Assembly: GCA_016584495.1 (NCBI GenBank)
Contig: WAID01000003.1
Location: 3,100,001-3,164,000 of the forward strand
Length of the DNA stretch: 64,000 nucleotides
Source of the DNA: Celoporthe dispersa
Lineage: Eukaryota; Ascomycota; Sordariomycetes; Diaporthales; Cryphonectriaceae
Direction: 5' to 3'
Under the pieces are notes generated by a model. That model saw only the letters and a program-made list of their open reading frames with translations. It was not told where the DNA came from and made no database searches. The translations under genes were made by a program, and so were the position numbers. Below, piece by piece: positions 1-10,521 of this stretch (positions are counted from its first letter, which is position 1; every line of letters starts with the position of its first letter).

Positions 1-935
1 ATGTCAGACCTCGAACCCCATTGGGCAAGGCTCAACCAGATAGGTCTGTCTGTCGAGTTTCCTTGTAATTGTTTGTCTATCCATGACACAGTTATTGCCT
101 TGGGCCACATTGGCATATGACCTGGTGGCTAAACCGGTCTCCACGAAGTTTTCGGATCCGGAATCTCCCCTGACAGGGCTGCCGGGGGCCTGACGGTCTG
201 CTGTGGTAGTAAGGCGACCAGTGTTAGCCGAGCTCATATACTCAAGGCGCGAGATCTATGCGCAAGCATCCTGCCGCCTGCAGAAATCCTGCTCCGGGTT
301 GCAACGCCTATGATCCCATGGTCTGCACTTGCTCCACTTACCATGGCATATCTATGACCACAAGTATATACTCGTTGCGCTCATCGAAGAAGAGAGCCCA
401 CTCGGCATATGCAGCTTGCGACCCCTGTCAATCCCAGATGAACAATCAATATCCTCTCAAGCTTTCCAGCTCGATGGGGTATTAATTCTCCGAGCACTTC
501 AGAGCTCTCTGGACTGTTGAAATAATTGATCTGAGAACTACCTTTTCTGCCTTTTTCTTTTCCTTTTTCCATTCCCATTTATGCTTTGAGCTGCAATCAA
601 CAAGGTATGTTGCTCAGGATCCGATGCGCCCTACGTGCCTTTTATTTGCATGTGGGAGCCTGAGAGTTTGTAAGTGCGCTTTCGTTGTGTGTTTCTTTTT
701 CTTCCTCGGAGAAGGGTCACTAAGGCCTGATCTCGACACTACAAATGTGGCGCCTAGATCGGGTCTGGATCTAGTTCCAGGATTTTCTATATATTCCGAG
801 CATTCTTATCGAGGTGAACATCGACTTCTCCCTGTCCGGCCCATCTCGCCGCAATGTATAAAAGCCAACTTGCTCGGTCATCGTGCTCAAACCTGCTATA
901 CTCCTGGGTATCCATACACTACGCAGCAGTCGATC
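1..935. other. Upstream region without a recognised gene
   Basis: Only short, unconvincing open frames are present. The last part serves as promoter and leader of the gene starting at 936: it contains a TATAAAA at 857-863, and the frame is open upstream of the chosen ATG without looking coding. Confidence 0.6.
857..863 (+). promoter_or_regulatory. TATA box candidate
   Basis: TATAAAA lies 73 bases before the ATG at 936, a plausible distance for a fungal core promoter. It also argues against starting the protein at the earlier in-frame ATG at 624, because the box would then lie inside the coding region. Confidence 0.45.
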
Positions 936-2551
936 ATGGACGCGAACATCACCGTCGACGTTCAGGACTACCGGCTTGTCTTTCCCAATGGCCAGAGCAC
1001 CTTCGTCTTGCAGTCTCCAGTGCAGCATGACGGGGATAGACGCGGATTGATCCTCGTCCGGCAGGAACAGGGTGCGAATATCAACGAGGTCAGCTTCAGG
1101 CGGCCTGAGGACCTTGTTCGATCAGACAATCCGCCGCATGGAACACATGCCCATGGGATCCTACTTCAGTCTGACCCGGAACAACGCTATCTCAAGGGAG
1201 ATCTGGTCTGGCTCAGAGATTTGACCTGGAGACCTGGAGCCAGCCTGGACCCGTCCAAGGTCAATGTCGTCAACCTTCGTACCTGGGAGGACCTCGTGAT
1301 CGACCTGCCGATGGCTTGTTGGGTACCTAAGTATCGCAAGTTGGACCATGGGGCTAACGAAGAAGAGGTCCTCACAATCTCGGGTCCACCCAAGAGAAAC
1401 ATAAACGACAAGAAACTATATGTCCTGGCGGTTGTGCAGCAGTTGTCTCAGAGCAGTCAGCCCTCCTCTGCTGCTGCTTCCACTCGTGGCTCACAATTGG
1501 AAGTCAGGGAGCTCATCGAGAAGGAATTGTTCAAGTACCAGAACCTGAGCATATCACCAGATGGCAAGAGAACAGCAGAGAAGCTCTTCCGCTGGGCGCT
1601 GACTGGTGTTTTGCAGTCACCTATCAACGAGTACTCATCGCTTCCGCAGCAGATGCCCTGGTCCACCCCTCCAGCGATTCCGAGCCCACAGACAGCAGCT
1701 CCAGAGGCCGAGGCCTCAGGTGCCGCTCCTGCTAACGCCGATAACGACATGATCGTCGGAGACGAGAACGACCCAGACTTCGACCGGGATGCAGAGGAAC
1801 TTTGGGCTAAAGGCATGGCGGTCCTGAACAAGCGATTAACTATCATCGAACCCGTATGTCCAGGACCCGAGATCTTGCAACCCCCCCCCCCCTTTTATTT
1901 TATGTAACCATAGATTGAACTGACAGAGCGTAAATCTAGGAGCAAATTTGCAACCTGCCAAAGGATAAATGTCCCACCCCGCCCCGTACCTTCTTCATCA
2001 CCAACCGCCCCTCGGTCGACAACCCTTATCCGACACACCACCATCGACTTGATCACGAGTGCCCGATCGGCGCGGCGCACGAGATCCACTGCGTCTTCCC
2101 GTCCTCGCAGGTCCCGCTGTGTATCATCCCGTGCACGATCAAGCACCAGTGCTGCACCACCGGTGTGTGGCCGCGCAACAAAACCATCAGAAAGCCCAGC
2201 ACGGTCATTTCACTCCCTATCAGTGATGAGGGCCATGTCATCGTCAGAGGAGGGAGGGGAGTGACCCGCACCCGGCCGGATAATCACATATATTCGGACC
2301 TGCCGATCGCCGTCAAACCGATGGGTTTTGATGCCACGCGGGACAACGACGAGATGGGCCGCAGGGCGTATGGCGTGGGAGGGAGGGAGGATGTTGTCGA
2401 TGGCGAGTGGAAATTCGCGACGGCGAGCCTGGATGGGACAGTGGGTGAGCTCAACCCAGGCGGGTCTGGCGCGGTACCGGCTCCTGAAAAGGGCGGTGAA
2501 AAGAGCGAGGACCCTGATGTCTTTGGCGATCGGCACTTTTTTGATGAGTGA
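936..2551 (+). CDS. Unknown protein, two exons, cysteine-rich C-terminal half
   Basis: I do not recognise this 509-residue product. Exons are 936-1853 and 1940-2551. The 86-nt intron has a GTATGT donor, a C12 run at 1881-1892, a CTGAC branch point and a TAG acceptor, and is in phase 0. The N-terminal half has a charged, mostly beta-like composition and ends in an acidic segment around residues 270-290. The C-terminal half has a cysteine/histidine patch at roughly residues 330-380, including HECP, EIHC and a CC pair, then a Gly/Asp-rich tail. The acceptor at 1938-1939 was preferred to one at 1912-1913 because it leads to a balanced, cysteine-bearing frame rather than an Arg/Ser-rich shadow frame. 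The cysteines could bind metal or form disulfides; this is inference. No signal peptide is visible at the chosen start. Confidence 0.6.
1881..1892 (+). repeat. C12 homopolymer inside intron
   Basis: Twelve consecutive C in the intron of the gene at 936-2551, upstream of the branch point. Its length is likely to be unreliable in sequencing. Confidence 0.9.
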
Positions 2552-2859
2552 GGAGGGAAGACTTTGTCAGCAATGGATTTGTGTTAGGGGGTTCAGGGAG
2601 ATGGGAGTGTGGTTGACATGAACGTTCTGAGAGACAATCAGCGACCGATGTTTCGTAACTCACTTAAAGTCATCTGCACCTTGTACATCTTTTCTTCTTT
2701 TCATATAACAGAAATAAGTCACCACTTACTACGTTCGGTTGTAATCATAGTCACCACATACAAGAGCTGCTGCATGTCGTGACAAACCTCCAGTGACGCC
2801 GGGCAGGAAAGGAGAAGGTCCACCGCAGCATCCCCGTCGTCCAAGATACGTCAGAAGAT

Positions 2860-3350
2860 GATACATGAGGATGTTTGAAAACAAGAGTATATGACGAAGA
2901 TGATGCATGAGGATAGCAGTATATAAAAAAGAGGAAAATATATGAGAAGGAAGATATATAAGAAGGAGGGTACATAAAAAGGAGGGTAAAGAAGTAGAGT
3001 ATATTAAAGGATATGTGAGAAGAGTAATATATAAGGAGGAGAGTATATGAGGGGGAGACCATAAAATTAAAAAGTGAAAGAGGAGGAAAAGAGGCGGAAA
3101 AGAAGAGGGGAGAATGTGAGTTAGAACCAAGGGGCGAAAGAAGAGCCCAGAGTGGGAGGTAAGCGAACGGGCGGAAGGAGAGGGGAAGGAAAGTAAAGAA
3201 GGGAGAAGATGAGTTGAGACAAAATGGTGAGAAAAGAAGAGAGGATATGAAAGAGAGCTAGAGTATCAGTAGGAAGGAAGAGTTAGACTGTCAGTTAGGT
3301 AGAGGGGCCGGCCGGAGAGATAAAACCTCAAGAGAGAATGGTCAGACCCG
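2860..3350 (+). repeat. Purine-rich low-complexity tract
   Basis: The + strand is overwhelmingly A and G for about 490 bases, with recurring GAGTATAT/AGTATATAA-like words in the first half. Open frames on the other strand here are only the low-complexity complement (Leu/Phe/Ser/Tyr rich) and are not genes. Confidence 0.8.
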
Positions 3351-3358
3351 ATCTGAAT

Positions 3359-3404
3359 AGAAGATAGGGTCAAACAGTTGAATGGGGAAGACTTGCCTGT
3401 ATTT
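3359..3404 (+). repeat. Direct repeat copy 1
   Basis: 46-bp unit beginning AGAAGATAGGGTCA and ending CTTGCCTGTATTT. It matches 3472-3517 at 40 of 46 positions, and all six differences are transitions. Confidence 0.85.
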
Positions 3405-3471
3405 CCACTGTTTGGGGAAAAGGAAAGAAGACAATCAAGTCTGACAAGAAAGGACAGTTTATGTTCTCAGC

Positions 3472-3517
3472 AGAAGATAGGGTCAGATAGCCGGATGGGG
3501 AGGACTTGCCTGTATTT
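3472..3517 (+). repeat. Direct repeat copy 2
   Basis: Second copy of the 46-bp unit, 113 bases downstream of the first in the same orientation. It carries G or C at five of the six variable positions where copy 1 carries A or T. Confidence 0.85.
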
Positions 3518-3890
3518 GCTGAGAGCTTAAACTCCCGGGTTGTGTCCACCGCCGCCCCTGAGGAAAGAATAAGGGAAATCAGTTCTGGCTTGGAGGGAAA
3601 GTCGAGTCCTATTTATGCTTTGCAGACACCTCACAGTGCCGTGATGTGCCGCATGTGACAACGAGATTCGATGGCCGTTACGCGGGCGAGGCGTGGGAAC
3701 AGTTGAGTCAACGTCTGCAGATCAGGCGCACACGCGTGGTGACCGTCATGGCACGGACGCGGGAGAATCAGCCCTGCGCGACCTAGCTTGCATGCACACC
3801 AACGGTATGTACCTGATCTGTAGGCCTCAGGTCAACCGGTTCACAGGCTTGGGGCTGCCGGCGCGGGGCCTAGACGCTCTACGTGTAGTG

Positions 3891-3912
3891 ATGATGATGA
3901 TGATGATGATGA
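3891..3912 (+). repeat. ATG trinucleotide microsatellite
   Basis: About seven ATG/TGA-phase repeats in a row, in non-coding sequence. Confidence 0.9.
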
Positions 3913-4190
3913 GGGTCGATAGCAGGTCGAACTCGTGTCATGACGTGTGCCTGCGAGTGGTACTGACTGTGCTATGTTCTAGAATCATAATATTCGGCAT
4001 CTGTTTAATTGTAATATGTATGATGACAAGGTGATGCGTAAATCTAATATATAGCACATTTTCCAGCGCGGTGCCACTTGGGACAGGAATATCAACAAAG
4101 GTCTATGTGTGTGCTCTGGACCACCCTGACGCCTGGTTCGCGGATGCCTGCGCATAATCCCACCTCCTCTTATTCTATGAATGACGCAGC

Positions 4191-5882
4191 CTACGTCGTC
4201 CCTGGGTATTCCATCGGCGCTGATGGCTGTAATACCCTGCCTGGGTACTCTATTGGCGGGGGCTGTGGTGTGTCCGCAACCACCGTATCTCCATCCGCCC
4301 GGCCCGCCATCCTGAGCTCCAGACCCAGCGAGCTGCCCGCTTCAAAGCTTCCCCGGCGTCCCCAGTTCCTCGGCTGCCGCTTGAGGAAGGCGCCCACAGA
4401 GCCCAGGTAGCCCTCGTGTCTTAAGAAATAAGCCTGCTTGGCGCCCTTGGACCAGAACTTGATGGCATACGACAGCGTGTTCATCGTCTGTGGGTGGCCC
4501 CTGATAAAACTGCCGCCAAAGTAGATGTCCGCTAAGCCGTGAACCTGGCTCTGTAAAAAGGCGAGCTGACCGATATTGTTGGAGATGGCGTAGAGGAGGG
4601 ACCGGGAGACGTCTGCAGAAGAGAAGCGGGACCCCTCGGCTGGTGCTGGGGCCGCTGCCGTGCCCGATGACGGTGCGTCTTGTGGGCCTTGTTGTTGTTG
4701 TGAAAGATGGTGATCTCGGTCCCCATTGCTCAGCCCGCCCATGTCCTCTGCCTCATTTTCGGCCTCGCGCTTCATGCGAAAGACCTTGCCAAAAGAGCTG
4801 GCGATGGTAGTGTTCTTCAGCCCTATCTTCCCGTAGCCCGTACCCTTCCCGTATATATCGCCAACCAGCATGTCGACGTTTGAGTTGTCGCCGTGTGCCG
4901 CGTTGTCGAGCATCTCATCGAACGACCGCGCGCCTGTGAGGAGGCTCAGGAGGCCCCAGAGCGTGCCGCCGCCTAGCGATGTGCCACCCACACGCTCATA
5001 TTTCCTCGGGCCCGAGACCTTCAGCATCGACACGCCGGACCCTATGTTCACCAGAAGGTATGGATATATATTCTCCTCCGGAATCGCAAAATGCATAGGG
5101 TCCGTTTCGCTGTAGGTGAACACCTCCCTCGGGATCTCGGTGATAAAAAAGTCCAGCCCTATGATTAGACATTCCATCTCGTCCTCGCGTATCACATCGA
5201 CACCCAGAGCGTCCTTTATCTTGTCGTAATACTTGTATGCGCCGCCGCCTGTGGCCATGACCGTTAACCGGCCGGGCTTTGGAGCCGTTGAGGGTCTGCT
5301 GGTGCTCTTTCAGGTGGCGCATGAAGGCGATGCAGTCGTCGATGCGGTCGGTCTCGAAGGACATGAAATTGAGGCGGCCGCCGGGCTCGGTGGAGAAGGC
5401 CTCGCGAGAGAAGTAGACGAGCTTGGCGAGGGAGCCGCCGATCTGAAGGGAAGAGAAAGAAAGGAATGTCAATACACTGTGGGCGAACAGGGCCGAGAGG
5501 GAGCAGATTGTAATGGTACGGCACGTACATCTGCGCCAACCGTGTTGAATACATATTAGGGGTTCAGGCGACTCACATCAATGGCAACGTGACTCACCAC
5601 CGCCGTGTGGTTAGGCAGCCTGATGTCCTTGGTCTGGTGGTGGTCCGGCGACCCGTAGCCGTTGAAGTTTGCGCCGGTCGGTGACGATGAGCTCTGGTCC
5701 ACGATGAACGCGCCCTTCACGTTGATCTTGACACTTCCAGGGTGGTTGATTGTGCTGTCGATCTCAGCCGTCGTCGTCTCCGTCCTCGGCCTGCCAATCT
5801 GTTCGGCGAATGCGACTGGATCTTGGGCGGCAGAGCCTGTGTCGAGGCCGTCTTGCGACGGCTCTGGTATCCTCTCGGTCAT
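4191..5882 (-). CDS. Pantothenate kinase (eukaryotic PanK), with an apparent frameshift
   Basis: This enzyme phosphorylates pantothenate with ATP, the first and committed step of CoA synthesis in the cytosol. Exon 1 is 5882-5577 (102 codons) and exon 2 is 5442-4191. The intron has a GTGAGT donor and CAG acceptor. Family motifs in order: D-I-G-G-S-L-A-K across the splice site (residues 102-109), M-A-T-G-G-G-A-Y near residue 164, N-I-G-S-G-V-S near 234, G-G-T-S-L-G-G-G near 255, then the conserved G-Q-L-A and F-G-G-S-F-I-R-G blocks. A Gln/Pro/Ala-rich insertion of about 45 residues lies between the last two groups and is unusual. Exon 2 changes frame at the AAA run at 5278-5280: one base too many is present between the L-N-G-S and K-P-G-R-L-T blocks. 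With one base removed the product is 518 residues. It may be an assembly error or a real mutation. Confidence 0.9.
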
Positions 5883-7114
5883 GGCTTTGTTGGCTGTGGC
5901 GTGTCCCGCAGGCTGCGGCGTGAGAGGAGATCAGGGTTTTCAGGAGGACGAGCGAGGTCTGCGCATGCGGCGATCAAGGGCGCATCGAGATACAATGGCA
6001 ATCCCTCGCGACCTGCTCAGTGTCTTCGGGGAAAGATTGTGGTGGGTCTGATCCTCGAGCCTTCGGCAACATGGGTCAATCGAAGCCCAGAGACTTATTG
6101 CCCGTCTGCTATATGGCGGCAGTACTGGGAAATTGGTTGAGGGCCAAGCTCTCCTCACACATGTTGTTGTACCGAGGTGAGCTGTGCAATGAGGAGATGC
6201 TTGCTGGTGGTGGTCAGTCAGCAACTTTCGGTTGAGCGGATACGGAGGCTGTACTGCAATGTACTATGGCGTACTCACTACAGCACTATGCGCTCTGTGG
6301 TAGGGTCTACGGGATGTTTTGACCCCGCCGGGCACCCCCGCGGAGGTGCTAGCGGACCGCCCCCAGCAGCGAGCAGGCTCGGCAGGGTCTCACGTGCCTG
6401 CCGCGCCTGCCGCGCCTGCTCAATGCTACTGTACAGCGGTTTCAGCTTATGTCATCCACCCTCCTCCTTACCTTATTTTCCTCTATCCAATGTTCCGTAT
6501 GCTTTGACTTGTCTTTTACATGCCGAGTCTTTTGACGACCGGCATCAATCATCTTGTAAGCAATTATGGATGCTCATTCACGTCCACTCAAGACTCAAAA
6601 CAATAATACTTCTGGTGAGGATTTACCTCGGAGCGGATACCTCGCCGCCTTTTCCCAGCCGATACCGGATTGAGCCAAGAAAAGCCCACGATGTCTTCAA
6701 TTTTCATTACCATCAGTATAGTAATCTGCTCCACTTAGTGCAAGAAGTCTTCCCAGAATTCTAATCAGATCCCCCACTCTAGATCCGAGCCGATGGTCAG
6801 AAGATCATTCTCCCATCCCCCCCAAGGTTCTACAAGGAGAAGAGTTTGTGCCTTAGATCTCAGTCCTTGACCTTTCCAAGCATGGAGCATCTCATATCAC
6901 GGTGCGTCGAAGGCGGTACTGCTAGCACGAGGACATTCTCTGTAATGATACAGGTTCTGTATTATCTTGATAGTTTTACACGATGACCAAAGACTTATTG
7001 ATACATACGAGCCCAGGAACAATTAAGGCCAGTCCCTTCAACCCAAACTCCCACGACACCCACGCCAGACAAAACACCGAGTATCTTTACCACAAGAGAG
7101 TATCCCATGCATCC
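5883..7114. other. Intergenic, promoter side of pantothenate kinase
   Basis: Open frames here are short and lack domain-like sequence. It holds the promoter of the leftward pantothenate kinase gene and the 3' flank of the leftward RGS gene. A short GC-rich tandem of CCTGCCGCG units lies near 6398-6418. Confidence 0.55.
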
Positions 7115-8681
7115 TTAGTAGAAGTTACCGCCAGGCACACACACAAATATTGCCGTCAATATGGCTGTCGATACCGCTGCAACAAGCAGAGCCTGCACAA
7201 AGATGGTGTCCTGGATGCTCCTGAGTGCAGGCTCTTGAATCCACACCTCTCTGTCAAACACCTTCCGGATGAGATTGCGCTTCTCGTACTTGACCACCCA
7301 CGGCTGGTCCTCGTAGCTGTTCGAGCTGTCGAAGGTCGAAGAGCTGCCCCCGTACGGGCCCGAGCCCTTCTCATCGCTGCCGTCCTCCTGCAGCTCCACC
7401 TCCTCGCCTACGAACATCTCCCACGGCCTCACGTGCCGGTGGTGCATGCCGTGCAGTACGACACACATCCCCTTGACCGCGGCACACTGCGTCGAAACGC
7501 CAAGGACCATCCCGACAGCGGGAATAGCGCGGTATCCCCTGTGGATGTTACTGAGACAGAGCAGGATGTACGCGACCAGGCTGCCGACGATGAGAAACGC
7601 GCCGAGGAATCTGGCGAAGGAGACGCGCGACGGATTGCCGTTGCAGATGGACCACCTGATGAAGTTGGGGTGTGCCTGCATCCGGAGGGTCGACTCGACG
7701 GACCGCTCCACCTGGCGAAAGGCAGTCGGGTGGGTAGTATGGCTGAGGGCGATGAGCAGCTGTTGGCGCTCGCGGGCCGAGAGGTTGAGTTGACGCGGTG
7801 CGTTGTCCATGATATAGGTGGCGATCACGCGGTCGATTTCCTCTCGGAAGGGCTGGATGGTGACTATCGATTTCTGTCAGCCTCCTTCTTCTGTGTCGAT
7901 TGACACACATACACACATGCAGCCCTAATCAGGCTTGCAATCTATGGAAATGCAGCTGACTTACACGGCGCCTTGATCCCGACCGCAGCGAAGGCTTCAT
8001 TTGCTTGTTTCCGCCAAGTTGCAACCGCATGCGACCCAGCAACCCCGTACTCACTTGATGAGCCCCTATCATTGAGCGATGGCGTCCTAGGAGGCGTCGA
8101 GAACGGATTGCTATTTCCCATCTCGAAGAAGACAGGTGTCCGACTGTCTAAAAATCTCGGGTTACCCGCGGCAAAGGTGTTGCTGTCCTTCTCGAAATCG
8201 GTCCCCTTCAGGACCGCCGCCACCGAGGCCGGGTCGCGCTTGAGCCCGTCGCGGTACTCCTTCTGCAGCTTAGCAAAGGTCTCGTCCTGCTCTTCCTCGG
8301 TCCACTCGGGCGCGAGGGCGAGGTCGGCCGTGTTGGCGCTGTGGAAGCGTTGCACGTAGGAGCGGTGCCACAGGAAGAACTGCAGGTTCTCCGCGCTGTG
8401 TTCGATATAGATGAGGTAGTTCAAGAAGTCACGAACGGTGCACGGCTGTCGAGCAGTGTCAGCCCTATTTGCAGTTTGGATAGGTTGCCGGTGAAACTTA
8501 CGGGGCAAGTGCCGCCGTCCATGATCCTATCGAACTGCAGGGCATCTGGAATGCCTATTGAGGTGTCTGAGTGGATGCTAGCCACCGACTGCTGGGCCGG
8601 TGACTTGTCGATCTCGTCATCTGTTGGCCTGCCAATGGGCTGCGACGGCGGGCGTCGGTAAGTGAGGCCGAGGAAACCCAT
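7115..8681 (-). CDS. RGS-domain membrane protein, Rax1-like
   Basis: Regulators of G-protein signalling speed GTP hydrolysis by G-alpha. In yeast the Rax1 version instead sits at the cortex and marks old division sites for bipolar budding. Three exons: 8681-8502, 8445-7965 and 7863-7115, giving 469 residues. Introns are 56 and 101 nt; the second has a GCTGAC branch point just before its TAG acceptor. The RGS fold is split. The first helices (C-T-V-R-D-F-L-N-Y-L, then S-A-E-N-L-Q-F-F-L-W-H) fall at about residues 60-90. A low-complexity Ser/Pro loop follows to about 200, and the second half starts at Q-P-F-R-E-E-I-D near 224. Three hydrophobic helices follow (about 308-327, 335-360 and 445-465), the last close to the C-terminus. 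RGS plus three C-terminal helices is the Rax1 arrangement; I infer orthology from architecture only. Confidence 0.8.
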
Positions 8682-10318
8682 GATGGCCCAAAAGTCTATA
8701 CAGACTAAGGTGCTGTGTACTTTTCTCTTCTCTTGCTTTCTCTCTCTCTTTCTTCCTCTCTTTCTTTGATTCCTCTTCTTTCTCCCCCGTTCAAGTGAAC
8801 GATCGAGGGATCATAGAAGAAGGGAGAGAGTCAGGTGTAAGTGACCAAGCGGTTGGACACACAACACGCGCTTGTTCGCGAACAGCACCAAGGAAAAAAA
8901 GGATGTGTGCAGCGGGATGACTGAAAGACTTGAGATAGAGGATGCTCTGACGGGTCGAAGAGGAGGAGAGGCAGATGTTCTGCAGCCGCAACCCACAGTG
9001 ATGACAGGCGATCATCTTTAATCAAGTTCATGGCAGGCCGACCTATGTATGTATCTCGCCCTATCCCCACCCATCCACCTCGAGGCCGCTCCCGTAGGTT
9101 GGCTCAGCAGAGTGGAGATTTCCGCCGCGCTGGTGGTCTACTTGGTACGACAGTACGTGCGGATCCAGCCCGCCGAACACCCCTCTCCACACTCTCTCTC
9201 CCCCCTCCAAGATAGTGTACCACGCTTGTGCCACAGCTGTATCTTGCCAGGGCTGGAGCTTGATACGGTGGATGGCTTGCAAATCTTTAACGAAGGAGGT
9301 TAGCAGAGGGGCTGCCAGAGGGGATTGGATTGTCCTTTGACCGGATGGGACCTTCCTATTGCTTCCCTGGCTCGATATCTTCTTTGTGAGTGCGTGTGCG
9401 TGTTTTTTTTTTCTCCTTTTTTTCTTCTTTTTTCTTTTCTTTTCATGTGATGTGGTTCCTGGAGAAAAGTCCTCAACCAGGGCGTGAGAAGCCGGTGGAA
9501 TCTTGTGCGGACAATCTCTTTGATCTGACAGCCCCAGCTGCGCACCCATGTGCAATATCCGCAAATTGTTTTCATCGTCAGGTCACTACTACTCTGTACA
9601 GTACTGCTATGTGTATGTGTGACCATACGGCCGTAAGACACAGCATGTCCCTGCAGACACGGCGGAAAATCTTGGGCAATAGAAGGCTCCAAGATCTCAC
9701 GTTCGCCACAGAGGATTGGCTCCCGACCATGAACACCATCCTCCGGCCCTGGTCCTAGCTGGCGGAGCCCGGCTCGATGGGCGCTCCCGCAACACAGACG
9801 AGCGATTGGGCCGAGCGGCCAAGCACACGAGATTTTTTCTGCACCGAGGCGGGTGCATTAGTCTTCCCTCTCGCTCCTCTCCCTGAAACACGCCGGCCAT
9901 GGCGTCCCTGGCATGGTCGATCACCGGCTTTTGATGACCGACAGGGCGGAATCCTTGGGAGAGACAAGGGTTTGTGGTGTTCGCCTTGTCATACGCACGC
10001 TGTACTTTTCGTGAGAGCCAGGCAGGCGCACAGGTTCAATTGGCAATCTCCCCTGCGGCTGAAGCGAGCGGCACAGGATGACAAGGTGTCAGCAGGAAAG
10101 TCGATATTCAATAAGAAGGGATGGGATATGACCACTACACTTCCGAAGATGTTCGGCAGGCTTGTGAGGGGATTCTCTTTTCCGTCCCGATGCCCTGGGC
10201 CGAAGAATCCTTCTCATTCCTCTTCGTGATACGTCATACGGACCGAGCTGTCGGGTTTCCCTCCTAGAGCAAGTGGCGTCATAGAGGCAGCAGGAATATT
10301 CTTGTGTGGGTGAAAAGG

Positions 10319-10342
10319 GTGTGTGTGTGTGTGTGTGTGTGT
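10319..10342 (+). repeat. GT dinucleotide microsatellite
   Basis: About twelve GT units followed by interrupted TTGTGTTTG sequence, in non-coding DNA. Confidence 0.9.
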
Positions 10343-10500
10343 TTGTGTTTGCCCTCTGCTGCTGTGCCACACAGATCTTGCTGCAGTGTAACAAGATGAC
10401 GACGAAGGTGACCCTCCCGACCAACATCTTAACCATATGCCCGGTCATCTGCAAAGAGGAAGTTTCCCCGGCATGTGTCCAAACCTCAAACAAACTCTAT

Positions 10501-10521
10501 TCTCTCTCTCTCTCTCTCTCT
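10501..10521 (+). repeat. TC dinucleotide microsatellite
   Basis: About ten TC units followed by further pyrimidine-rich sequence. Confidence 0.9.

Larger units (their letters stand above)
2552..4190. other. Gene-free interval with purine tract and repeats
   Basis: No coding region is supported. It holds a long purine-rich stretch (about 2860-3350), a pair of near-identical 46-bp direct repeats (3359-3404 and 3472-3517) and an ATG microsatellite (3891-3912). It lies between the 3' end of the unknown gene and the 3' end of pantothenate kinase, which are convergent. Confidence 0.7.

Noticed and set aside
1854..2264. Acceptor at 1912-1913 for the first gene, giving an Arg/Ser-rich tail
   Set aside because: The later acceptor has a better branch-point distance and opens a longer, balanced frame ending at 2551. 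The Arg/Ser tail looks like an out-of-frame shadow.
2729..3130. Minus-strand frame rich in Leu, Phe, Ser and Tyr
   Set aside because: Only the complement of the polypurine tract.
6983..7903. 306-codon plus-strand frame
   Set aside because: Antisense to the last exon of the RGS gene.
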